Shown here: piece by piece, positions 55,076 to 64,000 of the stretch
How positions within the stretch are numbered: the first letter of the stretch is position 1
Layout: every line of letters starts with the position of its first letter
Assembly: GCF_023283845.1 (NCBI RefSeq)
Contig: NZ_JAKILC010000021.1
Span: 1-64,000, forward strand
Source: Shewanella marinintestina
GTDB taxonomy: Bacteria; Pseudomonadota; Gammaproteobacteria; Enterobacterales; Shewanellaceae
Direction of reading: 5' to 3'
DNA: 64,000 bases
Notes under the pieces: generated by a model
Seen by the model: only the letters and a program-made list of their open reading frames with translations
Told to the model about the DNA's origin: nothing
Database searches by the model: none
Program-made: the position numbers and the translations under genes

Positions 55076-56323
55076 TTAAAGAGTAACGTTATGTACACGT
55101 GCCTTTTCTTTAATGTAAGCAATATAGCTTTTAGCTGAACGAGCTGTCTTCTTATCATTAGTAGCAAGTTTTGCATACTTATATGCTGACTTATACTGCT
55201 TCTGATTTAAGTATGCTAGCGCAAGCTCAAACTGTGCTTCACCAGGACTCTTAACACCTGCATCCAGTGCCTTCTTAAGTGCGACAATGGCAGATTGATG
55301 CTCACCATCAAGCGCCAAAATACGACCCTGTCTTAGGTATAGTTTGCCTGAGTTGTTGATAGCAGCAGCTTTACCATATGTTTTAGCAGCATCTTTCAAC
55401 TGCTTAGCATTATGGTAAAAACCCGCTAGAGTCGTTAAGGTTTTTTCATCTTCCTTAATTAACCCTGACTTCATGTGCTTTGCATAGATCTGCGATGCAT
55501 TATATGGCGAACCATTTTGAGCAAGCAGTTGGGACAGACGCGTAATGTTACCCGCTGTTTCCAAGAATCCATTTTTATAAGCTAAGTCATATGTAGCTAG
55601 TGACTTAGTGAAGTCTTCAGTCATCAGATAAAACTGAGCAAGCTGAACCCAAAGTCGCTTATCGTCTTGGAATAATGGCACCATTACTTCAAGTACTTTT
55701 ACGGCTTCTTTATACTTCTTTTGATTGAAGTAAGCCGTTAGCTTCATTTGGTACAAGCCTTTGTCTGGCTCTTTAGATAAAGATAAACCTTTATCTGCAG
55801 CTTCTAGAACCTTATCCCACTGCTTCTGCTCAGAGTACGCAATACCGATACGACGGTATACTTGCGGATCTTCTTTACAGGTAAACTCCATCCACTTGTA
55901 ATACATTGGGATAGACTCTTTAAACTTTTTATCTCCAATAAGAAGATCAGCATAGAGTCTTAGAGTTTGTGCGTGGTCAACACCGCCTAAGATATCCGCT
56001 TCTACTGCAGACTTAAGGTACTTAGTCGCTGTACCCATCTGTCCTTTTTCCGCATAAAAGTTACCTAACATACGGTCAATATAAGCTTTATCGAAATCGT
56101 TTTTAGCGTTGGCTTCTAGAAGAATCGCAATTGCTTCATCTACATTGCCTTCAGTGTAAGCTTCAAAAGACTTTTGTACTTTTTTAGCTGCACTTTGGCC
56201 AACAGCTTTGGACTTACGCTTTTCAATTGGACATTTTTCTTCAGCATAAGCTGCTGGAGCAATGGCAACACTTCCACCTAAACAAAGTAATAAAGCGGCA
56301 GCAATAGAGTTAAGTTTAGTCAT
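55076..56323 (-). CDS. TPR-repeat protein of the TonB2 operon
   Basis: The 415-residue exported protein has a signal peptide (about 1-28) and then a run of tetratricopeptide-like repeats throughout (for example ALAYLNQKQYKSAYKYAKLA and MKLTAYFNQKKYKEAVKVLE). Such a TPR protein ends the TtpC-type TonB2 operons of Vibrio and Shewanella and is thought to support TonB2 activity in the periplasm. It starts three bases after the tonB stop codon. Confidence 0.87.
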   Translation of the reverse strand: MTKLNSIAAALLLCLGGSVAIAPAAYAEEKCPIEKRKSKAVGQSAAKKVQKSFEAYTEGNVDEAIAILLEANAKNDFDKAYIDRMLGNFYAEKGQMGTATKYLKSAVEADILGGVDHAQTLRLYADLLIGDKKFKESIPMYYKWMEFTCKEDPQVYRRIGIAYSEQKQWDKVLEAADKGLSLSKEPDKGLYQMKLTAYFNQKKYKEAVKVLEVMVPLFQDDKRLWVQLAQFYLMTEDFTKSLATYDLAYKNGFLETAGNITRLSQLLAQNGSPYNASQIYAKHMKSGLIKEDEKTLTTLAGFYHNAKQLKDAAKTYGKAAAINNSGKLYLRQGRILALDGEHQSAIVALKKALDAGVKSPGEAQFELALAYLNQKQYKSAYKYAKLATNDKKTARSAKSYIAYIKEKARVHNVTL

Positions 56324-56325
56324 AA

Positions 56326-56946
56326 TTATCTGCCTCCTTTGTCTAGAGTGAAATCTAGTTGTACAGTCATACCTGGTTGTTTAAGGGCTTTGCCGTCAAC
56401 AATCTTTGGCTTGTACTTCCACTTTTTAAGCGCACGACGTGCTTCTTTATTAAATAAACGCTTAGGTTCAGCTTTAATAACCTTAACGTCTTCAACACCA
56501 CCTAGCTCGTTAATCGTAAAGCTTAGTTGTACCCAACCTTCTTTACCATCACGTGCTGCTGCAATTGGATACTGAGGCTCGATTCGTACGATAGGTGTAG
56601 CATCACCGTCTCGCGTCATCATATTGCCTAGTTTAAATCCAGTGTTTGCACCACCAGCTTCAACTCCACCCATGTTAAATGACATATTTGTATCAATGTC
56701 AGATGAACTATCTGGTGGCGTAGTATCCGGTTTTGGCGGTTGCTCTGGGGGTGTAGGCGGTTTAGGCTTAACCCTTGGCTTTTTCTGCGCTGATGCATCA
56801 TCTTTGTTCATGGTGATTTCAATGACAGGTGTTTCTGTCGAGGAATCGTGGCGGGTTGGACCGCCACCTACCAAGAAAGCCATGAAGACAAACAAAGCAA
56901 AAGTCACAGCAGCACCAATTATCAGTGATACTATTCCTCTCAGCAT
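56326..56946 (-). CDS. tonB: TonB2-type energy transducer
   Basis: From ATG 56946, 206 residues: an N-terminal membrane anchor (about 5-30), a Lys/Pro-rich spacer (PRVKPKPPTPPEQPPKPD, about 57-74) and the C-terminal TonB domain, with RIEPQYPIAAARDGKEGWVQ and ALKKWKYKPKIVDGK. It carries proton-motive energy from ExbB/ExbD to outer-membrane receptors. The short length is typical of TonB2. The upstream portion of the frame to 57006 overlaps exbD and is not used. Confidence 0.93.
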   Translation of the reverse strand: MLRGIVSLIIGAAVTFALFVFMAFLVGGGPTRHDSSTETPVIEITMNKDDASAQKKPRVKPKPPTPPEQPPKPDTTPPDSSSDIDTNMSFNMGGVEAGGANTGFKLGNMMTRDGDATPIVRIEPQYPIAAARDGKEGWVQLSFTINELGGVEDVKVIKAEPKRLFNKEARRALKKWKYKPKIVDGKALKQPGMTVQLDFTLDKGGR

Positions 56947-56947
56947 A

Positions 56948-57358
56948 TTATTCGTTCCCCGCCGATACAGATATCTTATCGATACCCGCAGCTTTAACGT
57001 TATCAAGAACCTTAACCACTAAACCGTGTCTAGCTTCTTGGTCTGCTTGAATTAATACTGCAGCCTCTGGTGCTTCTGCAAGCATACGTTCTACGTTTGC
57101 AGTTACACGTTCGATATCAACTTGACGGTTTTCCATCATGATGACACCCGTCTTGCTCACACCAATAAAGATGTTAGCTGAAGGCTTCTTAGTCGCTTGT
57201 GATGCTTCAGGCTTGTTATAGTCAAGGCCTGATGGCTTTACAAACGATGTTGTTACAATAAAGAAGATAAGCATGATGAACACGATGTCGAGCATCGGGG
57301 TCATATCAATCTCAGCTTCTTCTTCTACGCTTGAATGCTTTCTACGTGCCATGTTCAA
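56948..57358 (-). CDS. exbD: ExbD-family TonB complex protein
   Basis: The 136 residues have a cytoplasmic N-terminus, one membrane helix with the essential Asp in DMTPMLDIVFIMLIFFIVTT, and a periplasmic domain. It forms the proton channel with ExbB. An ATG two codons in may be the real start. It is followed by tonB after one base (TAATATG). Confidence 0.95.
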   Translation of the reverse strand: MNMARRKHSSVEEEAEIDMTPMLDIVFIMLIFFIVTTSFVKPSGLDYNKPEASQATKKPSANIFIGVSKTGVIMMENRQVDIERVTANVERMLAEAPEAAVLIQADQEARHGLVVKVLDNVKAAGIDKISVSAGNE

Positions 57359-57365
57359 TCTCTCT

Positions 57366-57890
57366 CTAGTGGTGAGGCATGCTGTCTTTTAGCTTTGCTA
57401 AACTGATTTTCATTTTTGCATCTAGACGTGTACTAAAGAATACGCCTGATAATGCTGCAACCATTCCCGCCATTGTCGGCATGGTCGCCATTGAAATACC
57501 AGCTGCCATCATACGAGCATTACTCGTCCCATGAACTGCCATCACATCGAATACTGAAATCATACCAGTTACGGTACCTAGTAGACCAATCATAGGACAG
57601 ATTGCTACTAAGGTTTTGATAATCAGCATACGTGCTGTTAAATCTTGCTTCGCTTGGGATACCCAAGCTTCACGGATGCGGTGTGCATACCAAGAGGTTG
57701 AATCCTCTCGTGCTTCCCATGCGCTAATGATTGCTTTGTGCTGTTTTGGTGATACCCAATTTAGATACCAGTAGCGTTCAAGCATCAATACCCACATAAC
57801 AAACAATACACCAGCCACTAACCAGAGGATGTCTCCCCCGGCGGCCATGAAGCCCCTGACGGAATCCCAGATATCCATCAGGAATAACAT
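57366..57890 (-). CDS. exbB: ExbB-family proton channel protein
   Basis: The 174-residue MotA/TolQ/ExbB protein has three helices and the family segment CPMIGLLGTVTGMISVFDVM, then GISMATMPTMAGMVAAL. It is the smaller of two ExbB-like proteins of the operon. The start overlaps the ttpC stop by one base (TAATG). Confidence 0.94.
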   Translation of the reverse strand: MLFLMDIWDSVRGFMAAGGDILWLVAGVLFVMWVLMLERYWYLNWVSPKQHKAIISAWEAREDSTSWYAHRIREAWVSQAKQDLTARMLIIKTLVAICPMIGLLGTVTGMISVFDVMAVHGTSNARMMAAGISMATMPTMAGMVAALSGVFFSTRLDAKMKISLAKLKDSMPHH

Positions 57891-59245
57891 TAGGCTTTCC
57901 TCTTCTCAGCGTGCGCAGCGACGATACCAGCACTTTGTTCTTCAAGTACTTGTACGATTGATTTACTACGTGCAATAACAACAGCGTGCATAAGCATTAA
58001 TGGTAGAGCAGCAACTAGACCTTGAACCGTAGTCATAAGTGCCATTGAGATACCACCAGCCATTAGCTTAGGATCACCTGTACCGAACAACTGGATGCTT
58101 TGGAACGTTGCAATCATACCGGTTACAGTACCTAGTAGACCCATCATAGGTGCGATAGCTGCAAGAACCTTAATGATAGAGATACGAGACTCAAGAGCTG
58201 GAGTTTCTTTCAGAATTGCTTCATCAAGTTTTAGCTCAAGTGTTTCAACATCAACATCTTTATTGTCTTGGTAAGCTTTAAGTACACGACCTAATGCGTT
58301 GTTACCTGGGTTATCAAGGTTCTTACGCTGTGCCTTAACTTTAGCACCTACAACACCTAGAGTGATTAGACGCTCGATAGAGATAAGTGCACCCAGTGCT
58401 AGTAATGCCATAATGATGTAACCAATAGTACCACCAGCTTCAATACGCTCTTCGATAGTCGCTTTCTGCGTGAAGATGTTTAGTAGCACACCTTTAACTG
58501 GGTCAATATAAAGCTTAGCGGCACCAGTAGTAGCTGATTCAAACGCTGCAATTGGCTTAGTTTGGTAACCATCAGGTTGCTGAGATAGCTCTTTAATAAG
58601 ACCAAGCTCTGGGCTGTAAACAACATAGCGACCATCTGCAACAAGGTTGAATGGACCTACACGAGTAATTGTCGTGTTAGTTACATTGCCATCGATACCA
58701 GTAACTGAACCGTCAAACTTAACAACTTTTCCAGACTCAGCCATTTCAAACAGCTGCTCTTCCCAGAAACGCTCTAGTTCGTCAATTTTTGGAAGTTGCT
58801 TACGTGCACCAAGGTCAGCAATAAATACATCGCGACCTGGATACTGTGCAGAGATGTTAGACGCCGCTAGCTTACCAGCGAAATCACCCGCATCACCTTT
58901 AACAACACCAAACATTTCACCCAAGTCACCTTGAGCTGTTTTTAAGTCTTCTTCTAACTGACCGATTTTACGCTCGTTATCCAAAAACGCTTGGTTTAGA
59001 TCTTTACCGCGTTGACGTTCTGCTGCTAAAGCATTTTTCTCACGCTTTAGAAGTGCAGCTTTATCGCCACGCTCATTTTTAAATTCTTGCTCACGCTTTG
59101 CGTTAGTCTTAGATGCATTAGCACGATCGACTTTTACTTGGTTAAGTAGTTGGTCAATTGTTTTAGGTGCATCTGCAGCGCTAGCAATACCGGCCGATAA
59201 TGACAGGGTCGCAGCAACGATTGCTGTAGTGATAAACTTCTTCAT
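57890..59245 (-). CDS. ttpC: TtpC, ExbB-like protein with periplasmic extension
   Basis: The 451-residue MotA/TolQ/ExbB family protein has a signal peptide (about 1-24), a coiled-coil periplasmic region (about 35-115), further beta-rich sequence to about 265, and a C-terminal ExbB domain (from about 270; APMMGLLGTVTGMIATFQSI and GISMALMTTVQGLVAALPLM). This is the TtpC organisation known from Vibrio TonB2 systems, where it is required for TonB2-dependent uptake. Coupled at both ends. Confidence 0.94.
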   Translation of the reverse strand: MKKFITTAIVAATLSLSAGIASAADAPKTIDQLLNQVKVDRANASKTNAKREQEFKNERGDKAALLKREKNALAAERQRGKDLNQAFLDNERKIGQLEEDLKTAQGDLGEMFGVVKGDAGDFAGKLAASNISAQYPGRDVFIADLGARKQLPKIDELERFWEEQLFEMAESGKVVKFDGSVTGIDGNVTNTTITRVGPFNLVADGRYVVYSPELGLIKELSQQPDGYQTKPIAAFESATTGAAKLYIDPVKGVLLNIFTQKATIEERIEAGGTIGYIIMALLALGALISIERLITLGVVGAKVKAQRKNLDNPGNNALGRVLKAYQDNKDVDVETLELKLDEAILKETPALESRISIIKVLAAIAPMMGLLGTVTGMIATFQSIQLFGTGDPKLMAGGISMALMTTVQGLVAALPLMLMHAVVIARSKSIVQVLEEQSAGIVAAHAEKRKA

Positions 59246-60028
59246 TATTGTGCAGCCTCCGCAGCAGGGATTGGTAACGAGAATAGATCCGGTGCGCCCT
59301 GTTTACGAGCAATACGGATACCTTTAGTTAGTTCGCGTAGGTAGCTATCGTCTAGCGGATCCCAGCCTTTAGTCTCATCGTTATACATCCAAGCAGACTT
59401 ACCGTCTAAGCTTTGTGCGTAAAGAGCAACACGACCTAAGTTGAAGAAGTCTACAAGAACTTCTTTACCATTAAGTTCTAGCTGACCAGTCTTAACAGCA
59501 ACAAAACTACCGTATTCACGCTCGATTGAGTATGCATCTAGGATTAGACGGTATTTTTCAGCAAGGGTTACTTCTGCACTGTTAAGTAGGTTCTTTAGGT
59601 TTTCAACACGCTCAACACGTGTTTCAGTGTTAAATGGAAGGTCAAGAGCAACGAACTGCTCTAGTGCATCAACCATTTTAAACATCAATGGCACTACGCC
59701 TTGACGTAATGCATCAACGCCGTTGATGTCATTTTGAATTGATTTCATTGTAGCTTCTTGGTCTGCAACCAAGCCTGCTACGTAGTCGTTATAAGATTTT
59801 AGTGATTCACGTTCATCAGCAACTGACCCGTACTCGAACAACATGTCCTGAGCCTGGTCAAAATACTTATCAACTTTCTTCTGAGACGATGCTGCTTCAG
59901 CGTGAATTTTACTGTCAGCTTTCTGAACGTCAGAAAAGAGGATCGGCAATCACTAAGTTGCTGCCTGCTAAGGCTAGTGCGCCAATGAGCGCTGTAGCGA
60001 TTTTTGTTTTATTGCTTACCTTGGACAT
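59245..60028 (-). pseudogene. DUF3450 protein gene with a +1 frameshift
   Basis: The reading starts at ATG 60028 with a clear signal peptide (TALIGALALAGSNLVIADPL, about residues 12-31). The frame then hits TGA directly after CTTTTC. The homologous continuation (DVQKADSKIHAEAASSQKK, then a long coiled coil) is in the +1 frame and runs to 59245. Removing one T of the four-T run (59934-59937) joins signal peptide and mature protein in one ~260-residue DUF3450 protein, the usual first gene of TtpC operons. It may be a real mutation, a sequencing error, or slippage-corrected expression. The start of the next gene overlaps its stop. Confidence 0.75.
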
Positions 60029-60135
60029 AGTTCCCAACCAATTTGAAGTGATTAAAAAAGCTTTAACTTATCAACAACAGGGTGCATGCGCTTATTTTGC
60101 TTTAGTTCCCTATTGCCTAAGCCTGTCTTTCTATT

Positions 60136-60154
60136 GTGATTGTTAATTATTATC
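60136..60154. promoter_or_regulatory. Fur-box-like site upstream of the TonB2 operon
   Basis: The 19 bases GTGATTGTTAATTATTATC match the Fur consensus GATAATGATAATCATTATC at 14 positions by hand count. The site lies 108 bases upstream of the DUF3450 start, a suitable place for iron-dependent repression. AT-rich sequence raises the chance of an accidental match. Confidence 0.4.
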
Positions 60155-60758
60155 TTCCCTTTTCTACATCTTCGAGGATGTAGACCCGCTGGCATCATTT
60201 CACAAAATGTTGACCTGTGTCAACATTCGAAAACGCCTAAAACTGTCAGAAAAAGAGCTTACAGGATGAAAAACACCCAAAAGGGAGTTTTTAAAAATAT
60301 TGTGTAAACAAGATTGAGATTTAGATAATAAAAACACTGAATGGAAAATCTTAAGTGCATGATAAAGAAATATATATAAGCCACAAACCACAAACTGAGT
60401 ATTTAACAAATCATTAACACGAACTGGTATAACCAGTCACTTGCAGACAAAAATATATCAGCTAATAGCCTAATTCATAAAAGATACTTAAGAGAAACAT
60501 GAATCTTGTTGCCAGATATTGATGAGTCAGAGCATTAACGGCTTTTAATTAACTTATGCTTATCATAATGAAATCTGTCTGCAAAACGCCATTAAATCGA
60601 TGTCTTGGTAACCAAGAATATGCTCCATGTTTAACTACATTATTTCAGTCAAATAAGACACATAAGATCTACATCTATCTGGCCACTTCTAATGCTACAA
60701 AAATTCACAAAACAGCTTCATATGAAATATGGCCTAGATGGAAAAACATGCTCCTATT
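60155..60758. other. AT-rich intergenic region
   Basis: No supportable gene lies between the TonB2 operon and the methyltransferase gene. Short frames at 60200-60409 and 60556-60762 have no ribosome binding site or family likeness. The sequence is strongly AT-rich, and part of it may be promoter for the TonB2 operon. Confidence 0.5.
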
Positions 60759-61706
60759 CTAATGCTTACAAAGAACCACTTTCCAAGCTAAGATCTCATC
60801 GAACTCAGATGTTCTAATGACTTTAATTTCTTCTAATTTTGATGTTTTAGCCGTGCTATTAATGATTGAAGCCAAGTCGTCTTGTGTCACTGACGCATTT
60901 ACAAGCTCTGTTAACCTTTGCTCTAATGTTAATAACTCAGAGGTAATAAATCTAAGGTATTCCTTTTTCTTACTTACGCTCCAAAAAATACCTGTTTTGA
61001 AAAGTGTTGCAACATAAGTCATTAAATCGCTGTCTTTTAATGCATCTTCGTCTAGCTTGACTAACTCTCCAATTAATCGATTTAGTTCGAGTCTATTTTG
61101 TTCGCTTTGTGGATTGTCTTTAATTCGTGCTAAATCAATATTAGAACGTAACTCCCCCATCTGTTCAGTCATAACTCCAAGAAGGTTTAAAACCTGCTCA
61201 ACCAAACTACCCGATATGAGATTAACAATCCTACGATTTCTTCTAATCACCATAGACTCACTATGATGAACAATTAGCTGCAATCGACCTTTTGCTTTTA
61301 AAACTCTTAAAGCTTCTACTAGCGCGACATTCAAGGGAGCATATTCAATACCGAATTGCGACGTTACTACATCGAACGTTTCTGCTTCAAAGGGCAGATC
61401 ACAGCAGTTAATATTTGAGAGGAGCTCAATACTGATACTTGAACTATCATTTTCAGGTTGATTAACTTGTGCGAGGTCAACTCCAATAATTTGGCCTGAC
61501 TTTCCTAGAGGTAAGAGAGACTCTTTGAGCAATAAAGGAATAGCACCATTACCCGTTGCAATATCTAATACATCAAACTGCTCAGGAAGCATCTCTACCG
61601 CCTCAGTCCACGCTTGATGTAACACACCGGTATAATTCCCCTCGAAACTATCGCCAAAGGAAGTTAAATGCCCCTGTTTCCAATATTGATCCCAGTGCTT
61701 ACTCAT
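60759..61706 (-). CDS. Class I SAM-dependent methyltransferase
   Basis: The 315-residue cytosolic protein has an N-terminal Rossmann methyltransferase fold: motif I VLDIATGNGAIPLLL (about 46-60), an acidic end of strand 2 in IIGVDLAQ, and DVVTSQFGIEYA as motif IV. A helical C-terminal part of about 130 residues is of unknown role. The substrate cannot be inferred. It lies between the TonB2 operon and a TonB-dependent receptor, all on the minus strand. Confidence 0.8.
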   Translation of the reverse strand: MSKHWDQYWKQGHLTSFGDSFEGNYTGVLHQAWTEAVEMLPEQFDVLDIATGNGAIPLLLKESLLPLGKSGQIIGVDLAQVNQPENDSSSISIELLSNINCCDLPFEAETFDVVTSQFGIEYAPLNVALVEALRVLKAKGRLQLIVHHSESMVIRRNRRIVNLISGSLVEQVLNLLGVMTEQMGELRSNIDLARIKDNPQSEQNRLELNRLIGELVKLDEDALKDSDLMTYVATLFKTGIFWSVSKKKEYLRFITSELLTLEQRLTELVNASVTQDDLASIINSTAKTSKLEEIKVIRTSEFDEILAWKVVLCKH

Positions 61707-61748
61707 ATATCACCTTAAAAAGTCAACGTTATTGCGATTATCATACAT

Positions 61749-61776
61749 AAAAAAGGGCCCTCTAGGGGCCCTTTTA
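61749..61776 (-). terminator. Terminator after the TonB-dependent receptor
   Basis: AAAAGGGCCC pairs with GGGCCCTTTT around four or five bases. On the minus strand it is followed by T residues, about 40 bases past the receptor stop. It could also act on the plus strand. Confidence 0.85.
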
Positions 61777-61815
61777 CTTACTTAAATAATACTAATATTT
61801 TATATATTTAACAGC

Positions 61816-64000
61816 TTAGAACTTAAGAGTGTAGCTTGCGCGGTACTCACGTCCGTAGTTGTTATAAAGGCTTGGATCTTCATACTTACCATCTGAGCTT
61901 AGTACTGGATCTTCATCTGTTAAGTTATTAACACTTAGACGAATTGTACCAAAGCTACCAATGTCGTAACCGTAAGAGATGTTGTGGATTAACCAGTCAT
62001 CCAACTTACCTTCTTCTTTAGTCTCATATGTAGAGCTAATATAGTTAGCGTTCCAGCTGAAGCTGTGATCTGAGATTGTATAGATTGTGGTGAAGTTTGA
62101 ACGGTAATCAGGTTGACCTGCCCAGCCTGATGTATTTACTGCATCGCCACCAGCAGCATCTTCAACAATGTATTTAGTGATGAAGCTGTTCTGCCAGTTA
62201 ATACGGAAGTCACCAACGCTAGTTTCGAAATTGCTGTTAAATGCAACGTCCACACCTTCAATTTCTAGCTTGTCACCGTTTGCATAACCAGTACCAACTT
62301 CAAGAGCTTTACCTAACTTTCCGTTAGTTGTAGGTGCACGGTCTACATAGAAAGTGCTATCTGGAGTTAGTGAACCGTCAGCAATACCTTCCATAACACT
62401 TGTACTACTACGCTGGCTAATTACGTTATCAATGTTCAGGTTGAAGTAATCAACTTTTACACCAAACTCATCGATAATATCCCAAGCAAGACCTAAGTTA
62501 GTGTACTTAGAAGTTTCAGGGCCTAAGTTATCATTTGCTGAGATATATGTGTCTACCTGGCCACTTGGACAATCTGCAATACCATTTGATTCACAGAAAG
62601 CATAATCCGTTGCGGTTTCAGCACTAAATGTTGTAGCAGCATATAGTTGATCAAGAGCTGGAGCACGGAACGCTTCAGAGTAAGAACCACGTACAACTAG
62701 GTTCTCAAGCGCTTGCCAACGAACAGACGCTTTAGGTGCTGTATTGCCACCAAAATCACTGTAATCATCGTAACGAACCGCTAAGTTTACTTCTACACTA
62801 TCAATTACTGGCAATACTACTTCATAGAATGCTGCCCAAACTTGACGGTCGCCACCAGCAGAGTTACCAGCTGAACCACCAATTAGACCAGCTTCTGACT
62901 GAGCGTCATATACTTCGCTAAAGTCTTGATCAAAGTACTCCATACCGAAGTAGTGACCAGCTTCACCGCCAGGTAGTTCAAATACATCGAAGTTAATACC
63001 AGCGTTATATTGGTTAAAGATAGCCTTACCCTGAGTTAGAGTAGTGGCTTTCATGTTATTAACGCCCTGCTCTGAACCTAGATCGATACCATTCTTTTCA
63101 TTGTACGCAAGACCAGCATAGCTTAGGTAGTACTCACCCATAGACTTATTGTCTGCTTGGTTGTAGTGGTAGTAGAACTCCCAGCTCGCATCGTTCCAAG
63201 CACTGATAGTACCACGAAGACCTGTTAGGTAATCTTGGTTGTAGTCATCTACGTTACCATCACGAGTACCAATATCTACCCAACGGAATAGACCTAGAAC
63301 TTCTTCACCATATGGGTTATGTGGGTTATCTGCAGCCATGTTCTGCCATTGTGCCGCTGGCGGAGCATAACGACCGAATGATTTATTCTGAGTAACCATG
63401 ATGCGACCAAACCATTCTACGTCTTCAGCGACTTCATAGTTTGAATCAACATATACAGTGTTACGGTCAATAGATGCTTTGTTATAAGATACGTTACCGT
63501 ATGCATACATACAATACTCAGAGCCAGGACCCCAGTGCGTATCAGCTTTAACTTTACGGAAAGTGTCTGAACCGTACTCTGCAACTAAGTCATCACATAA
63601 CAATGAAGCTGACGCTGTAGAATAGTCTGGAGACAGAACTGTAGCACCGTAGTACGACCAACCATCAGTATCAATATACGCCTGAGCTGTGTCGTAATCG
63701 CCATTAATTTTTGCTTTAGTGTAGTCACGGTCAGCATCAGAGATGCCTTTACGATCTTGGTGGTCAAATGCAAAAGTAATGTTACCTTTATCCATTTCAT
63801 AACCAGCAACTACCGAGAACTCTTTACTTGTTAAGCCGCCATCACGTTCACGACTACCGCCGCCTACGTTAAACTCAAGACCTTGGAAGTTCTTCTTCAT
63901 GATGATGTTAACAACACCAGCAATCGCATCTGAACCGTAAGTTGAAGATGCACCATCTGTTAGGATTTCAATACGTTCAACTGCCGCCATTGGAATGGCG
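61816..64000 (-). CDS. TonB-dependent outer-membrane receptor (partial)
   Basis: The coding sequence enters from the right edge, so the N-terminus is missing; 727 codons are visible. The first part is the end of the plug domain: IPMAAVERIEILTDGASSTYGSD, with AIAGVVNIIM. The rest is a 22-stranded barrel with GYANGDKLEIEGVDV and the C-terminal YRASYTLKF ending in Phe, as needed for BAM insertion. GASSTYGSDAIAGVVN and the long loops resemble the large marine receptor families for peptides, carbohydrates or other nutrients; the ligand is not known. The neighbouring TonB2 system may power it. Confidence 0.93.
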   Translation of the reverse strand, partial: AIPMAAVERIEILTDGASSTYGSDAIAGVVNIIMKKNFQGLEFNVGGGSRERDGGLTSKEFSVVAGYEMDKGNITFAFDHQDRKGISDADRDYTKAKINGDYDTAQAYIDTDGWSYYGATVLSPDYSTASASLLCDDLVAEYGSDTFRKVKADTHWGPGSEYCMYAYGNVSYNKASIDRNTVYVDSNYEVAEDVEWFGRIMVTQNKSFGRYAPPAAQWQNMAADNPHNPYGEEVLGLFRWVDIGTRDGNVDDYNQDYLTGLRGTISAWNDASWEFYYHYNQADNKSMGEYYLSYAGLAYNEKNGIDLGSEQGVNNMKATTLTQGKAIFNQYNAGINFDVFELPGGEAGHYFGMEYFDQDFSEVYDAQSEAGLIGGSAGNSAGGDRQVWAAFYEVVLPVIDSVEVNLAVRYDDYSDFGGNTAPKASVRWQALENLVVRGSYSEAFRAPALDQLYAATTFSAETATDYAFCESNGIADCPSGQVDTYISANDNLGPETSKYTNLGLAWDIIDEFGVKVDYFNLNIDNVISQRSSTSVMEGIADGSLTPDSTFYVDRAPTTNGKLGKALEVGTGYANGDKLEIEGVDVAFNSNFETSVGDFRINWQNSFITKYIVEDAAGGDAVNTSGWAGQPDYRSNFTTIYTISDHSFSWNANYISSTYETKEEGKLDDWLIHNISYGYDIGSFGTIRLSVNNLTDEDPVLSSDGKYEDPSLYNNYGREYRASYTLKF

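Noticed and set aside
56624-57022. 132-codon glycine-rich plus-strand ORF
   Set aside because: Mirror of the proline-rich spacer of TonB on the opposite strand.
60556-60762. 68-codon ORF in the AT-rich gap
   Set aside because: No ribosome binding site, overlaps the 3' end of the methyltransferase gene, no recognisable family.

Overview
The window looks like chromosomal DNA of a marine gammaproteobacterium, most likely Shewanella. The evidence is the gene content: a complete oleABCD hydrocarbon cluster, a TtpC-type TonB2 energy operon, oversized PstC/PstA permeases, RraB, an AcfD/SslE-type M60 lipoprotein, a chromosomal OXA-type beta-lactamase and moderately AT-rich sequence. No rRNA, tRNA or CRISPR array was recognised.

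Layout. 1-4200 is accessory sequence: an integron-like gene cassette between two attC-like repeats, an orphan gene, a decayed REP-associated tyrosine transposase (RAYT) and several small orphan or broken ORFs. 4300-19650 carries housekeeping genes: the MepM-like endopeptidase, SbcC-SbcD, AvtA, a 1502-residue SslE-like metallopeptidase lipoprotein, a phosphohexomutase and an RluA-type pseudouridine synthase. 19700-24640 holds small stress and envelope genes: a GST, an MscS-like channel, a GNAT protein, a half-length MreB-like protein, an amphi-Trp protein, and a DUF5993 microprotein next to a DsbB-like protein.

24737-29668 is oleA-oleB-oleC-oleD on the minus strand. It encodes head-to-head condensation of fatty acyl-CoAs, then ketone reduction, beta-lactone formation and decarboxylation to a long-chain olefin. 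29900-35550 has a methyltransferase, a coiled-coil lipoprotein with a C-terminal membrane anchor, a DUF1289 protein, YajD and a BetT-type choline transporter. 36083-41659 is pstC-pstA-pstB-phoU without pstS. A well-phased Pho box and a TATAAT -10 hexamer lie upstream of pstC.

41945-52452 is a mosaic of single genes: a GcvR-like ACT protein, a periplasmic broad-spectrum racemase, an enoyl-CoA hydratase with a divergent LysR regulator, a class D beta-lactamase beside a TSUP permease and a GcvA/AmpR-like regulator, a NERD protein with two kinase-like regions lacking catalytic motifs, RraB, YbcJ, a GNAT protein and PpiC. 52563-54977 has a DUF885 lipoprotein and a degenerate GGDEF protein. 55076-60028 is the TonB2 operon (DUF3450, TtpC, ExbB, ExbD, TonB, TPR protein). 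Its first gene carries a single-base frameshift, and a Fur-box-like site lies upstream. The window ends with a methyltransferase and a TonB-dependent receptor cut by the right edge, a plausible client of the adjacent TonB2 machinery.

The items most worth a second look are the NERD/double-pseudokinase protein, the lipoprotein with both a lipid anchor and a C-terminal transmembrane helix, the propeller-fused PstC in an operon lacking pstS, the frameshifted DUF3450 gene, the half-MreB and the left-edge integron cassette.
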